From Planctomycetota bacterium (GTDB lineage Bacteria > Planctomycetota > Phycisphaerae > Phycisphaerales > Zrk34), in NCBI GenBank assembly GCA_016125255.1, contig WGMD01000002.1, positions 248,001 to 312,000 on the forward strand: a stretch of DNA of 64,000 nucleotides. Direction: 5' to 3'. Within the stretch, counting starts at the first letter, position 1; each line of letters opens with the position of its first letter. Under the pieces are notes generated by a model that did no database searches, was not told where the DNA came from, and saw nothing but the letters and a program-made list of their open reading frames with translations. This document shows, in pieces, positions 38,605-46,335 of this stretch. The position numbers and the translations under genes are program-made.

Positions 38605-38636
38605 GAAGCGGGGAGACTGAAGTCTCCCCGCCTCAT
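38605..38636 (+). repeat. REP palindrome, copy 4, just upstream of the RAYT gene
   Basis: CGGGGAGACT-GA-AGTCTCCCCG (38609-38630) is a 10-bp stem with a 2-base centre, with tail CCTCATAAA. It lies 30 bases before the RAYT start codon. Confidence 0.88.
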
Positions 38637-38681
38637 AAAAACACGCGGGCGCAACACCGAGCGTCGCCCCATCCCCCCCGA

Positions 38682-38710
38682 GGCGGGGGGACTTAAGTCC
38701 CCCCGCCTTG
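38682..38710 (+). repeat. REP palindrome, copy 5
   Basis: This is a perfect palindrome of 26 bp (38682-38707), core GGGGGGACTTAAGTCCCCCC with GGC and GCC extensions and tail TTG. A C-run just before it (38673-38679) can pair competitively with the G-run. It lies about 105 bases upstream of the RAYT start. Confidence 0.9.
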
Positions 38711-38726
38711 CACCGGTGCGCGGCGC

Positions 38727-38763
38727 GTAAAAGAAGACCGGTCGCCCGAGGGCGACCGGTCTT
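38727..38763 (-). terminator. Rho-independent terminator after the prepilin-like gene
   Basis: On the minus strand the stem AAGACCGGTCGCC / GGCGACCGGTCTT (13 bp, 4-base loop) is followed by CTTTTA, 50 bases after the stop at 38814. It separates the prepilin-like gene from the REP/RAYT region. Confidence 0.88.
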
Positions 38764-38813
38764 TGGGATCACACGGATTTGGACATGCGGTGCATGTCCG
38801 CATCAGCAGGGAA

Positions 38814-39836
38814 TTACTTGCCCTGGCTGATGTCCTTGGCGCCGGAAGCGGAGATGGTGCCGCCGATCTGGATCGGGACCATCAGGGTGTCCGTCTTACG
38901 GTTGTTGGTGTTCACCATGGCCGTACCGAGCGACAGAGCAGCCGTGCCGGGGGCAAGGACCTGCTTGGCGGTTTCAGCGCCACCGGCGGCAGCGTTGCTG
39001 TTGACCGCGTAGGCGTTGTCGTTGGAGGGCCCGATGAAGGGGTTCTGCTCGAAGGAGGCATGGCCGTCGCCGAACAGGAAGTTCTGACCTTCACCTTCAG
39101 AGTGGGTCAGACTGTTTTCGGTCGAAGCCAGGGCTTCGGGGCTCTGGCTGGCCGTGGCCTTGACGGCTTCGTGCAGGTTCTGCGTCCAGCCGGTGGGCTT
39201 GGTGTTGGACGTGCCGTCGTTGGAGTTATCATCGGACATCAGAACCCAGTCGGGCTTGACGTCGGCGCTCCACTGACCGCCGGTCTGGAGGTCGTACATG
39301 TTCATCATCGAGTAGCTCAAGCTCTTGGACGAGACGAAGTCATAGAGCTGATCCAGCGGGATCGTCTTGCTGCTGTCGAAGACGAACGGGGTGCCGGTGC
39401 CGCCGACGAGGGGATCGACTTCCGAACCCTTGTCAGAGGGGCACACGAACTGCTTGGAAGCGGTCGAACCATTGCGGACGAGGCTCCAAAGAGCGGCCGT
39501 CGCGTTGCTGTCCGCCAGGGCCTTGGACGCACCGGTGCTGGTCACGTCGGAGGGGTTGGCGATGCCACGGCCGTTGACCGCGCCGACGAGGGCGAAGCCC
39601 TGAATCTTGATGGCAGCGGTGCCGCCGGTCGAGTGATAGATCGGGAAGCGCTGATTCTTGTCGGTGATCGAGTACGTGTACATCGACTTGTAGATACCCG
39701 ACAGGTTGGTCGAGCAGACGGTGCGGTTGGCGACTTCACGAGCGCGGCTCAGCGACGGCAGAAGAATGCCGATGAGCAGCGCGATGATCGCCACGACCAC
39801 CAGCAGCTCGATGAGGGTAAAACCTTGACGTTTCAT
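38814..39836 (-). CDS. Prepilin-like secreted protein with DGH-type C-terminal motif
   Basis: This 340-residue protein starts MKRQG followed by FTLIELLVVVAIIALLIGILLPSLSRARE, a textbook type III prepilin signal with Glu at +5. The large globular part has NRTVCSTNLSGIYKSMYTYS, LSYSMMNMY, WSADVKPDWVLMSDDN and GQNFLFGDGHASFEQNPFIG. That last motif marks planctomycete prepilin-type proteins of the H-X9-DG kind. A strong promoter with a leader of about 400 bases and a strong terminator suggest high, separately controlled expression. It may be a structural pseudopilin for the machine in region 1. Two shorter relatives lie at 44.2-46.3 kb. Confidence 0.88.
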   Translation of the reverse strand: MKRQGFTLIELLVVVAIIALLIGILLPSLSRAREVANRTVCSTNLSGIYKSMYTYSITDKNQRFPIYHSTGGTAAIKIQGFALVGAVNGRGIANPSDVTSTGASKALADSNATAALWSLVRNGSTASKQFVCPSDKGSEVDPLVGGTGTPFVFDSSKTIPLDQLYDFVSSKSLSYSMMNMYDLQTGGQWSADVKPDWVLMSDDNSNDGTSNTKPTGWTQNLHEAVKATASQSPEALASTENSLTHSEGEGQNFLFGDGHASFEQNPFIGPSNDNAYAVNSNAAAGGAETAKQVLAPGTAALSLGTAMVNTNNRKTDTLMVPIQIGGTISASGAKDISQGK

Positions 39837-40249
39837 TGCGAGACTCCAAAAGAGAGAGAACCGGTTTTTGGGCTGGTGACGAATGGGATGCTCGCGATGA
39901 CCGCCAGACTCGCACGCCGACCTTCGGCGAGGGGTCTGATCAGACGGACGGGATGATAAATCGGCCTCGCGGGATCCAGACGCTCCAGTGCCACACTTGC
40001 AATGCCCCGATCACGTTGATCGAGGCCTGTTGCCGCTTGACCCGTCGCGGACCGCATCGATGCGACATCGACGACCGTCCAGACAACGGTTTTTCCCCAA
40101 GCGAACTCCGCATCCCCGGAAACCACCGGAATCCCCCGGAGTCAAGCCCCGGAAGCGAACGCGTAAGCGGAGTGTGCAGCGTAGAACAAGGATCGAATAG
40201 GTAGATGATTGCGGTATGAGCAGGATGCTGCCACTCTCTTACATCATTC
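39837..40249 (-). other. About 400-base untranslated leader of the prepilin-like gene
   Basis: Between the promoter (40250-40278) and the ATG at 39836 lie about 405 bases with many complementary segments (several CCGGGG/CCCCGG runs at 40110-40155 read on the minus strand, and GATCAGAC/GTCTGATC near 39933-39945). GGAG lies about 10 bases before the ATG. I could not match a known riboswitch; the GEMM c-di-GMP core was not recognised. The open frames in this stretch lack start signals. Confidence 0.5.
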
Positions 40250-40278
40250 AGAATACGGAGAGGGAGCGGGCCTGTCAA
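40250..40278 (-). promoter_or_regulatory. Strong sigma70-type promoter for the prepilin-like gene
   Basis: On the minus strand consensus TTGACA (40278-40273) and TATTCT (40255-40250) are separated by exactly 17 bases. The start of transcription would be near 40243. Confidence 0.8.
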
Positions 40279-40365
40279 GTGGCGTTTTTACGTTTTGTCC
40301 ATTTTTGACAATCGCCCCAGATTCGCCGGATTGACGGGAGTCGCTTATTTCATGCCCGGCCACGT

Positions 40366-42798
40366 TTAACGCGGCGCGGCGGGGGCGGCGTCGGCGCCGG
40401 TCGGCGTCGTCACCGGACCGACGGCCGGTTTGACGGGACCGGCGGCGGGAGCGACCGCCGGTGCGGCGGACGCATCGGGTTTGGCTGCCGCGGCGGCTTG
40501 GGCCGCCTTCTTGATGAGATCCGCCCGATCGACGAGTAACTGACGAATGTCCGAGGCGAACTGCTTGACCGCCGGATCCGACCACGCGGCGCCCAGCAGC
40601 GGATCCTCCACGGTGTCCACCTGCGACACGAGCATCGCCTCGAGCACCAGCGGATCGTCCGACTTGGCGGCCAGGTCGATCATCGACTTGAAAAGCGACC
40701 GCCCCGCTTCGTTGGGGGCGATGTAGCTGATGAGCCAGGCGCGGCGGACCGGGTCGGCGGTCTCGAACATCGTCGAGAGGGACTGCATGATCTTCGTCGC
40801 CTCGGCGGCGCGCTCCTTGGGCAGCGCGGAGGCGGCTCGCATGAGCAGCGCCGCCTGCGGGAGCGACGGGCTGGCGAGCAGTTCGTCGATCGCCGCATCG
40901 GACAGGTCCGCCGCCGGCCGCAGCGACAGGCGCGACGCCGCCGCCGCGCCCAGCACGCCGGGCGCGTACTTGCCCTCGCCGGTCATCATCGGGTTGAGCA
41001 CGGCGGTGAAGCGCATCGTGATCGAGGCGGCCGGATCGCTGAGCACTTCGCCCAGTTCCGTCACGTCCACGCGCGAACGCACGGTGAGCGACTGACCGGG
41101 ATCGAGTCGGAGCCGGCGATTGAGATCGATGACCTGCGGCGGCAGATAGCGCGGCAGACCGTTGTTGATCGTCACCAGCGGAATCAGAAAGACGGACCCG
41201 TTGATCGACGCTCCGCGCCCCAAGCTCAGCGGAATCGGCGCACTGTTCGTCACGGTCACATTCACTTCGATCGGCTGGGCGTAGCTGTAGCGTGCCTCAG
41301 TCGTTTCAAGCTGAAGGCGCACGAGCCGGCCGGCGGGGTCGGCAAGATTGCGGAACGTGTCGGGGACCTGCTGCGCGAGTCGCGCGATGGACTGCGCCTC
41401 GTCATCGACTTGGGGCCGACCGCCCAGATGGCGAATCTTCGAAGCGGCGATCTGGCCGATGAGACTGCCGGGCGAGCGGGCGTACACCGCATTGAGATGC
41501 GCCAGGCGCGTCGCCGCATCGACGTCGTCGCTCTCCAGATACGTGCGCCCCAGCGCCGAGGCGAGGTCCGTCGGCGCCAGTTCGTCCAGCGCCTTGATCG
41601 CCTCCTCGCGCTTGCCCGTCCGCAATAGTTGCCATGCGGCGAGCCGGCGGTACGTGACGCTCTTGACGTCCGCCTTTTCGGACAGCCGCTGCATCATCTG
41701 CGCAATCTGATCGGAGCCCTTGTTAAAAAGCAGATGCGCCCAGACGACGTCGGACATCGCCACGACATCGCTGCGGTCATTGCCGGCGATTTTGACAAGG
41801 GTGGCGAGCAGCTTGCCGAAGTCCTCGTCGGCGGCGTCCTTCTCGTCGCGCGACTGGTGAATCGCCACGAGAATGCTCGCCAGCGCGACGGGCATGGCGG
41901 CGCTGGGGTCCTTGTCGCGTCCGACGAATGTCTCGATGAGCTGGACCGCCTTCTCCGGTTCGCCCGCGCCCCAGAGCGCCATCGCCCATTGACTGACGAA
42001 GTCGATAAGCTGCGCCCCCTGCGGCGGAGCGCCAAGCTGATAAAGCACGGAGGCGGACTGGAACCAACCGGCCGCCAGCGCGGGCGACCCGCATTCCAGG
42101 AGCATCGCCCCGAGCTGCGCCTGCACGCCCGCATCGGTCGGGTCCGCCGCCAGCAGCGTGAGCAGGGCCTGCGCCTGTTCGATGTGACCGGCCCCGCGGT
42201 CGCGGAGGTAGGTGAGCACCGCAAGGCAGGCGGACTTGTTGGTTTCATCGAGCGACAATGCGGTTTTGAGCATGTCGACCTGCGACTTGGTTTTGCCCTG
42301 CTCGGCGTCGAGCAGGGCGGCGGCGAGGGCGATGCGCGAGCGCAGCGGGCGCGAGAGCTGGGCCGCCCCGGGGCCGGTCAGGAGATTGTCGCAGAGCGTG
42401 CGGCGCTGCTCGGCGGTCTGAGCGCCCTGAATCATGAGCCGGACCAGTTGAAGCTGCGCTGCGTCGTTGTTCGGATCGGTGCGGAGGTACGCCGCGAGGG
42501 CCGCCTTGGTCGCATCGGCGCCGGAGACGAGTCCGGCGGCTTCGAGGTTGAGCCGGGCGGTTTCGACGTCGGCGGGGTCGAGCCTGACCGCCTGATCGAG
42601 CAGCGTCCGCGCGACGGCGATCTGGGCCGCCCCCGGTTGGGCTTGCCCGCTCAGCGCGATCCGGGCCAGTTGCCCGAGGCGATGAGCCATCAGCGTCCGT
42701 TCCGCCGCGGGGGCGTCGGCCGCATGCACCGACGCCGACGCCATCAAAAGCATTCCCGCGACCCAACCGATTCCGACATGCACACGCATTGCAAGCAT
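40366..42798 (-). CDS. Large secreted TPR/alpha-helical repeat protein
   Basis: This 810-residue protein has a signal peptide cleaved near ASVHAADA (about residue 27). At least a dozen TPR-like helical pairs follow (LLDQAVRLDPADVETARLNLEAAGL, ALLTLLAADPTDAGVQAQLGAMLLECGSPALAAGWF). Around 490-610 a beta domain (IEVNVTVTNSAPIPLSLGRGASING) interrupts the helices, and the C-terminus is rich in Ala and Pro. No catalytic motif is seen. It is likely a periplasmic or surface scaffold protein. The ATG at 42798 or at 42789 may be used; both precede the signal peptide. Confidence 0.8.
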   Translation of the reverse strand: MLAMRVHVGIGWVAGMLLMASASVHAADAPAAERTLMAHRLGQLARIALSGQAQPGAAQIAVARTLLDQAVRLDPADVETARLNLEAAGLVSGADATKAALAAYLRTDPNNDAAQLQLVRLMIQGAQTAEQRRTLCDNLLTGPGAAQLSRPLRSRIALAAALLDAEQGKTKSQVDMLKTALSLDETNKSACLAVLTYLRDRGAGHIEQAQALLTLLAADPTDAGVQAQLGAMLLECGSPALAAGWFQSASVLYQLGAPPQGAQLIDFVSQWAMALWGAGEPEKAVQLIETFVGRDKDPSAAMPVALASILVAIHQSRDEKDAADEDFGKLLATLVKIAGNDRSDVVAMSDVVWAHLLFNKGSDQIAQMMQRLSEKADVKSVTYRRLAAWQLLRTGKREEAIKALDELAPTDLASALGRTYLESDDVDAATRLAHLNAVYARSPGSLIGQIAASKIRHLGGRPQVDDEAQSIARLAQQVPDTFRNLADPAGRLVRLQLETTEARYSYAQPIEVNVTVTNSAPIPLSLGRGASINGSVFLIPLVTINNGLPRYLPPQVIDLNRRLRLDPGQSLTVRSRVDVTELGEVLSDPAASITMRFTAVLNPMMTGEGKYAPGVLGAAAASRLSLRPAADLSDAAIDELLASPSLPQAALLMRAASALPKERAAEATKIMQSLSTMFETADPVRRAWLISYIAPNEAGRSLFKSMIDLAAKSDDPLVLEAMLVSQVDTVEDPLLGAAWSDPAVKQFASDIRQLLVDRADLIKKAAQAAAAAKPDASAAPAVAPAAGPVKPAVGPVTTPTGADAAPAAPR

Positions 42799-42914
42799 CC
42801 TGATACACCTTTCTTGTCCGCCGCCGCTTGCTCGATGAACCCGGTCTGTCGCGGCTCCATGACTCTATCGGCCCGACCCGCCAAAACAACGCACCGATAA
42901 GACATTTCCCGTCA

Positions 42915-42943
42915 TTGACGCGACCCCTCACCCCCACTACACT
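42915..42943 (+). promoter_or_regulatory. Sigma70-type promoter for the DksA-like gene and lspA
   Basis: TTGACG (42915-42920) and TACACT (42938-42943) with a 17-base spacer lie about 75 bases before the GTG at 43019. Confidence 0.7.
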
Positions 42944-43018
42944 TGCCCATCTGTCCCCGTGGCGTCAGAGCCCTGATGCCTCGATTCTACCCTGTAATTG
43001 TGCTTGGGAGCGACTGAC

Positions 43019-43618
43019 GTGGCTAAAAAGACTTCCGCCAAGACAGCCAAATCGACCAAGAAGGCGACCACAAAAAAGAAGGTCACGAAGAAAGTGACCA
43101 AGAAGACCGCCAAGAAGTCGACCAAGAAAGCCCCCGCCCCCAAGTCGACGCCGAAGATCAAAGCCGCCAAATTCAACGGCGTTTCGTCGCCGGCCAAGAA
43201 AACCACCATCGTCGAACGCGACCCCGATGTCCCGCTTAAGAGCCCGATGAGCAAGAAGGAGCTTCAGTATTACCGTGACCTGCTTCTGATGCGCCGGGCG
43301 GAAATCCTCGGCGACATGACCACGATGTCCACCGAAGCGCTGCGGGCCGACGCGTCGAACCTATCGAATATGCCCCTGCACATGGCGGATGTCGGGTCCG
43401 ACAATTATGAGAAGGAACTGACGCTGGGCCTCGTCGAATCCGAACGGCAGATGATTCAGGAGATCAACGACGCCCTGTCGCGCATCGCCGACGGGACGTT
43501 CGGCGTGTGCGTGGCGACGGGCAAGCGGATCAACAAGGCCCGCCTGACCGCCAAGCCGTGGGCCAAGTACTGCATTGAGGCCGCACGCGAGATGGAGCGC
43601 GGCCGGCGCTTCGGTTGA
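43019..43618 (+). CDS. DksA/TraR-family protein with histone-H1-like lysine-rich tail
   Basis: This 199-residue protein starts at a GTG preceded by GGGAG. Residues 1-50 are an almost pure Lys/Thr/Ala/Ser tail (KKTSAKTAKSTKKATTKKKV) like histone H1 or AlgP. Residues 78-199 form a DksA fold: a coiled coil with MSKKELQYYRDLLLMRRAEILGDM and the globular end DGTFGVCVATGKRINKARL. Two of four zinc ligands are lost. The pattern is Cys164-x2-Thr167-x17-Cys185-x2-Ala188, the same as I recall for the zinc-independent DksA2 of Pseudomonas. It would bind the RNA polymerase secondary channel, with the tail adding DNA or RNA affinity. lspA follows, probably in the same operon. Confidence 0.87.
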   Translation: MAKKTSAKTAKSTKKATTKKKVTKKVTKKTAKKSTKKAPAPKSTPKIKAAKFNGVSSPAKKTTIVERDPDVPLKSPMSKKELQYYRDLLLMRRAEILGDMTTMSTEALRADASNLSNMPLHMADVGSDNYEKELTLGLVESERQMIQEINDALSRIADGTFGVCVATGKRINKARLTAKPWAKYCIEAAREMERGRRFG

Positions 43619-43641
43619 ATCCGCAAACCGGGGTCTTGCCC

Positions 43642-44271
43642 ATGTCCGATCAGGCCCACGACCCCGCCCCCCTCAAACCCGCGCACCTGCACCCCGGCGC
43701 CGTCGCGCTCTTCGTCCTCGTCTGCGTCGCCGCATTGGCGATCGATCTGGGCATCAAGCACTGGGCGTTTGAAGTTTTCCCGCCCGATGGCGTGGACATC
43801 CCCGCCGTCCTCGCCGGCCGCGAAGGCATCCCCGATAAATCCGCCGCGATCGTGCCGGGGGTGCTGGCGATCAAACTCACGCTCAATCAGGGAGCCGTCT
43901 TCGGCATGGCGCAGGGCCAGCGATGGTTCTTCATCCTCGCGACCTTCATCGCCCTCGGCGTCGTCGGCTACTTCTTCTCGACTACCACCGCCGACCAATC
44001 CTTCGTCCACATCGCCCTGGCCCTCATCCTCGCCGGGGCGCTGGGCAATCTTTACGACCGGCTGATGTACGCCGCCGTGCGCGACATGTTCTGGCTCCTG
44101 CCCGGCGTGATGCTCCCCTTCGGCTGGCGCTGGCCCAACTCCCACACCAGCGACATCTACCCATGGCTCTTCAACGCCGCCGACGCCTATCTGCTGGTGG
44201 GGATTGTCATGATTCTGATTCGTTCGCTGTTCACGCCGAAGAAGCCGGCTCACGGAGGCGGCGAGACTTAA
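43642..44271 (+). CDS. lspA: Lipoprotein signal peptidase (signal peptidase II)
   Basis: This aspartic protease cleaves prolipoproteins in the inner membrane. It has 209 residues, longer than the usual 160, with extra loops after TM1 (about 45-75) and before the last helix (about 160-180). Four membrane helices are visible. NQGAVFGM, LILAGALGNLYDRL, the first catalytic Asp in AVRDMFW and the second in FNAADAYLL are present. The ATG at 43642 is preferred to a TTG that overlaps the previous stop. The last codons GGC GAG ACT TAA lie in REP copy 6, which supplies the stop codon. The gene overlaps a convergent prepilin-like gene by 41 bases. Confidence 0.92.
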   Translation: MSDQAHDPAPLKPAHLHPGAVALFVLVCVAALAIDLGIKHWAFEVFPPDGVDIPAVLAGREGIPDKSAAIVPGVLAIKLTLNQGAVFGMAQGQRWFFILATFIALGVVGYFFSTTTADQSFVHIALALILAGALGNLYDRLMYAAVRDMFWLLPGVMLPFGWRWPNSHTSDIYPWLFNAADAYLLVGIVMILIRSLFTPKKPAHGGGET

Positions 44272-45250
44272 GTCTCCCCGCCTTTGGCCAACGGTTGTAG
44301 ATCCAGACGATGCAGCCGGCGAGAATAAAGGTGCCGATGTAGGCGCTGGCGGCGCGGTCGAATTGCTCTTTTGTGCGGTCGCGATAGATCACGTCCATGG
44401 GCAGGCCCGAAAGACTGCCGGCCCCGCCGCCGTTGCCGCTGACGGGCAGGAGCACGGAATCGACGGCTGTGACATTTCGGTCCGTCGCCGCGTCGCCGGC
44501 GTCGTTGCCCAGTTCCGGCGGCGCATCGCGCCCGGCGAAAGTCATGGCGAAGACGTTGTCGTTGTGCTTGCCGACAAACGGGTGCTGCTCGAAAGACGCG
44601 TGACCATCACCGAAGAGAATGTTCTGCCCTTCTCCGCCGTGGTTCGGGCTGTTTTCGACTTCGGCCATGCGATCCTGATGGTTGCGATCCGCATAGTCGA
44701 CGCGATGGCGATCAGCGTGATCGCTGGCGTTGTTGTCCGCGAGCAGCACCCAATCCGGCTTCACATCCGCTGACCACTGCGCCCCCGTCGCCTTGTGGTA
44801 CATGTTCATCATCGAATACGACAGATTCCGACGCTCGGAAAAGTCTTGCGTGTTTTTCAGGGGCTGCGTGAAGATGTCGGCTTGGTCGTCGCTCGAATTG
44901 CAGACAAACTGCGTTTCGCTGGTCGCCCCGTTGCGCACGAGCATCCACAACGACGCGGTGGCGTTCCCTTCGAGCATCGCCCCCTTGCCCGTCGCGCGAT
45001 CGCCTTCTCGAAACCCGACGACGCGCGACCCCGCCGCGCCTGAACCGGCGATCGGAAAGTGCTCCCCGCGATCGGTAATCGAATAGGTGTACGCCGCCTT
45101 GTAAATCCCCGAAAGATTCGTGCTGCACACCGTGCGATTGGCCACCTCGCGGGCACCGCAACCCATCGGCGCAAAAATCGCAAACAGCAGCGTCAGAACG
45201 ACGAACAACACCACCAGATCGACCAGCGTGAATCCCCGGTGATGTGTCAT
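44231..45250 (-). CDS. Prepilin-like protein with C-terminal membrane helix (paralogue A)
   Basis: This 339-residue relative of the 38.8 kb protein shares REVANRTVCSTNLSGIYKAAYTYSITD, LSYSMMNMY and FGDGHASFEQHPF. The N-terminal prepilin-like segment is MTHHRGFTLVDLVVLFVVLTLLF, with Asp instead of Glu at +5. Unlike the larger relative it has a second hydrophobic helix near the C-terminus (about 300-318, AYIGTFILAGCIVWIYN). Its last 17 residues (KAGRLKSRRLREPASSA) run through REP copy 6 and into lspA. Its ATG overlaps the stop of paralogue B (ATGA). It could be a membrane-retained pseudopilin or a regulator of pilin assembly. Confidence 0.84.
   Translation of the reverse strand: MTHHRGFTLVDLVVLFVVLTLLFAIFAPMGCGAREVANRTVCSTNLSGIYKAAYTYSITDRGEHFPIAGSGAAGSRVVGFREGDRATGKGAMLEGNATASLWMLVRNGATSETQFVCNSSDDQADIFTQPLKNTQDFSERRNLSYSMMNMYHKATGAQWSADVKPDWVLLADNNASDHADRHRVDYADRNHQDRMAEVENSPNHGGEGQNILFGDGHASFEQHPFVGKHNDNVFAMTFAGRDAPPELGNDAGDAATDRNVTAVDSVLLPVSGNGGGAGSLSGLPMDVIYRDRTKEQFDRAASAYIGTFILAGCIVWIYNRWPKAGRLKSRRLREPASSA
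44256..44286 (+). repeat. REP palindrome, copy 6, at the overlap of two convergent genes
   Basis: GAGACTTAAGTCTC (44263-44276) is perfect and extends with one mismatch to GGC/CCC plus GC ends and tail CGCCTTTGG. It supplies the lspA stop codon TAA. Read on the other strand it encodes AGRLKS near the C-terminus of the facing prepilin-like protein. Confidence 0.85.
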
Positions 45251-46281
45251 GAGTGATGCTCCGATGTGGGAGGCGTGGGTCCATCCGCAGCAGCGGTTGA
45301 CGATGGTGATGCAGCTCGCTGGCGACGTACGACCCAGATCAGGCATCCGATCCCCAGCGCACTCGCCACGAACCAGTCAAGTTGATGATCCGGCTCGTCG
45401 GGCTTGTAAGGAACGAACTGAACGTCCATGACGTGACCCGACAGACTTCCCGCCCCGCCGCCGTTACCGCTGAGCGGGATCAGCATGACATCCGATTTGG
45501 CGATCTTGCGATCGCGCGCCGCGTCGCCCGCATCATCGGAAAGGTCCGGCGGCGCATCCAGTCCGCCAACGGTCAATGCGAACACATTGTCATGATCCGG
45601 GCCGACGAACGGATCCATTTCAAAGCTGACATGCCCATCGCCGAAAAGAAAATTCTGCCCTTCTCCCCTGTGATTGGGGCTGTTTTCGAGCTGGGCCATT
45701 CGATCCGCGTCGCCGCGATCATTGAAGTCCGAGCGGTGTCGGTCAGGGTGGTCATTGGCGTTATTGTCCGCCATCAGCACCCAATCCGGCTTCACATCCG
45801 CCGACCACTGCCAACCCGTCGCGACGTGATACATGTTCATCATCGAGAACGAAAGATTCTTACGGGCGAGAAAGTCGTGCGTGTTGTCGAAACGGTCCAT
45901 CATTTCGTCGGGCATGTCCATCGTAGACGGACAGACCATTTCCTTCGTCGCGGTCGAGCCGTTACGAATCAACAGCCATAGCGACGCGGTGGCGTTGCCG
46001 TCGAGCGTCGCACCCTTGCCGGTGCGTCGATCGCCTTCCCTGAACCCGATCGCGCGCGGCGGAATCGCCTCCGACCCGACCATCGGAAACCGCTGCTTCT
46101 CGTCAGTGATCGAGTAGGTGTACATCGCCTTGTACAAACTCGACAGATGCAACTGGCAGATTTCGCGCCGGGAAACCGAACGTAAGACGGGATGAAACGG
46201 CGACAACAATGCGAACATCACCGCCGCCACCGCCAACACCGCAACCAAATCCGTCAGCGTGAATCCCCGGTGACGTGCCAT
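45247..46281 (-). CDS. Prepilin-like protein with C-terminal membrane helix (paralogue B)
   Basis: This 344-residue protein is a tandem paralogue of the next gene. It begins MARHRGFTLTDLVAVLAVAAVMFALL, again with Asp at +5, followed by ICQLHLSSLYKAMYTYSITDEKQRFPM and FGDGHVSFEMDPFVG. A hydrophobic helix (about 310-325, WFVASALGIGCLIWVV) precedes a short Ser/Pro/Thr-rich C-terminus. The internal order matches the 38.8 kb protein, so the three form one family. Coupling to paralogue A by ATGA suggests that the two act together, perhaps as a heterodimer. Confidence 0.84.
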   Translation of the reverse strand: MARHRGFTLTDLVAVLAVAAVMFALLSPFHPVLRSVSRREICQLHLSSLYKAMYTYSITDEKQRFPMVGSEAIPPRAIGFREGDRRTGKGATLDGNATASLWLLIRNGSTATKEMVCPSTMDMPDEMMDRFDNTHDFLARKNLSFSMMNMYHVATGWQWSADVKPDWVLMADNNANDHPDRHRSDFNDRGDADRMAQLENSPNHRGEGQNFLFGDGHVSFEMDPFVGPDHDNVFALTVGGLDAPPDLSDDAGDAARDRKIAKSDVMLIPLSGNGGGAGSLSGHVMDVQFVPYKPDEPDHQLDWFVASALGIGCLIWVVRRQRAASPSSTAAADGPTPPTSEHHS

Positions 46282-46335
46282 GCTTTTTCTACGCGGCGGA
46301 AATTCGGCGGTTCGCACGGCATGACCGACAACTTT

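Noticed and set aside
37938-38710. A CRISPR array formed by the repeated palindromes
   Set aside because: The copies are unevenly spaced, lie inside and around a transposase gene, have no similar-length spacers and no cas genes nearby. They fit REP elements.
38428-38772. A minus-strand frame carrying KAGGLKSPRL and EAGRLQSPRF
   Set aside because: It is only the translation of REP copies 4 and 5 and the space between them; no start signal or other coding character is present.
39836-40204. A plus-strand frame with a CHTC...CC...C pattern that resembles a zinc finger
   Set aside because: It lies antisense to the leader of the prepilin-like gene, has no ribosome-binding site, and the Cys spacing matches no family I know.
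39837-40249. A GEMM-type c-di-GMP riboswitch in the prepilin leader
   Set aside because: I could not recognise the conserved core bases by eye. A covariance search would be decisive.
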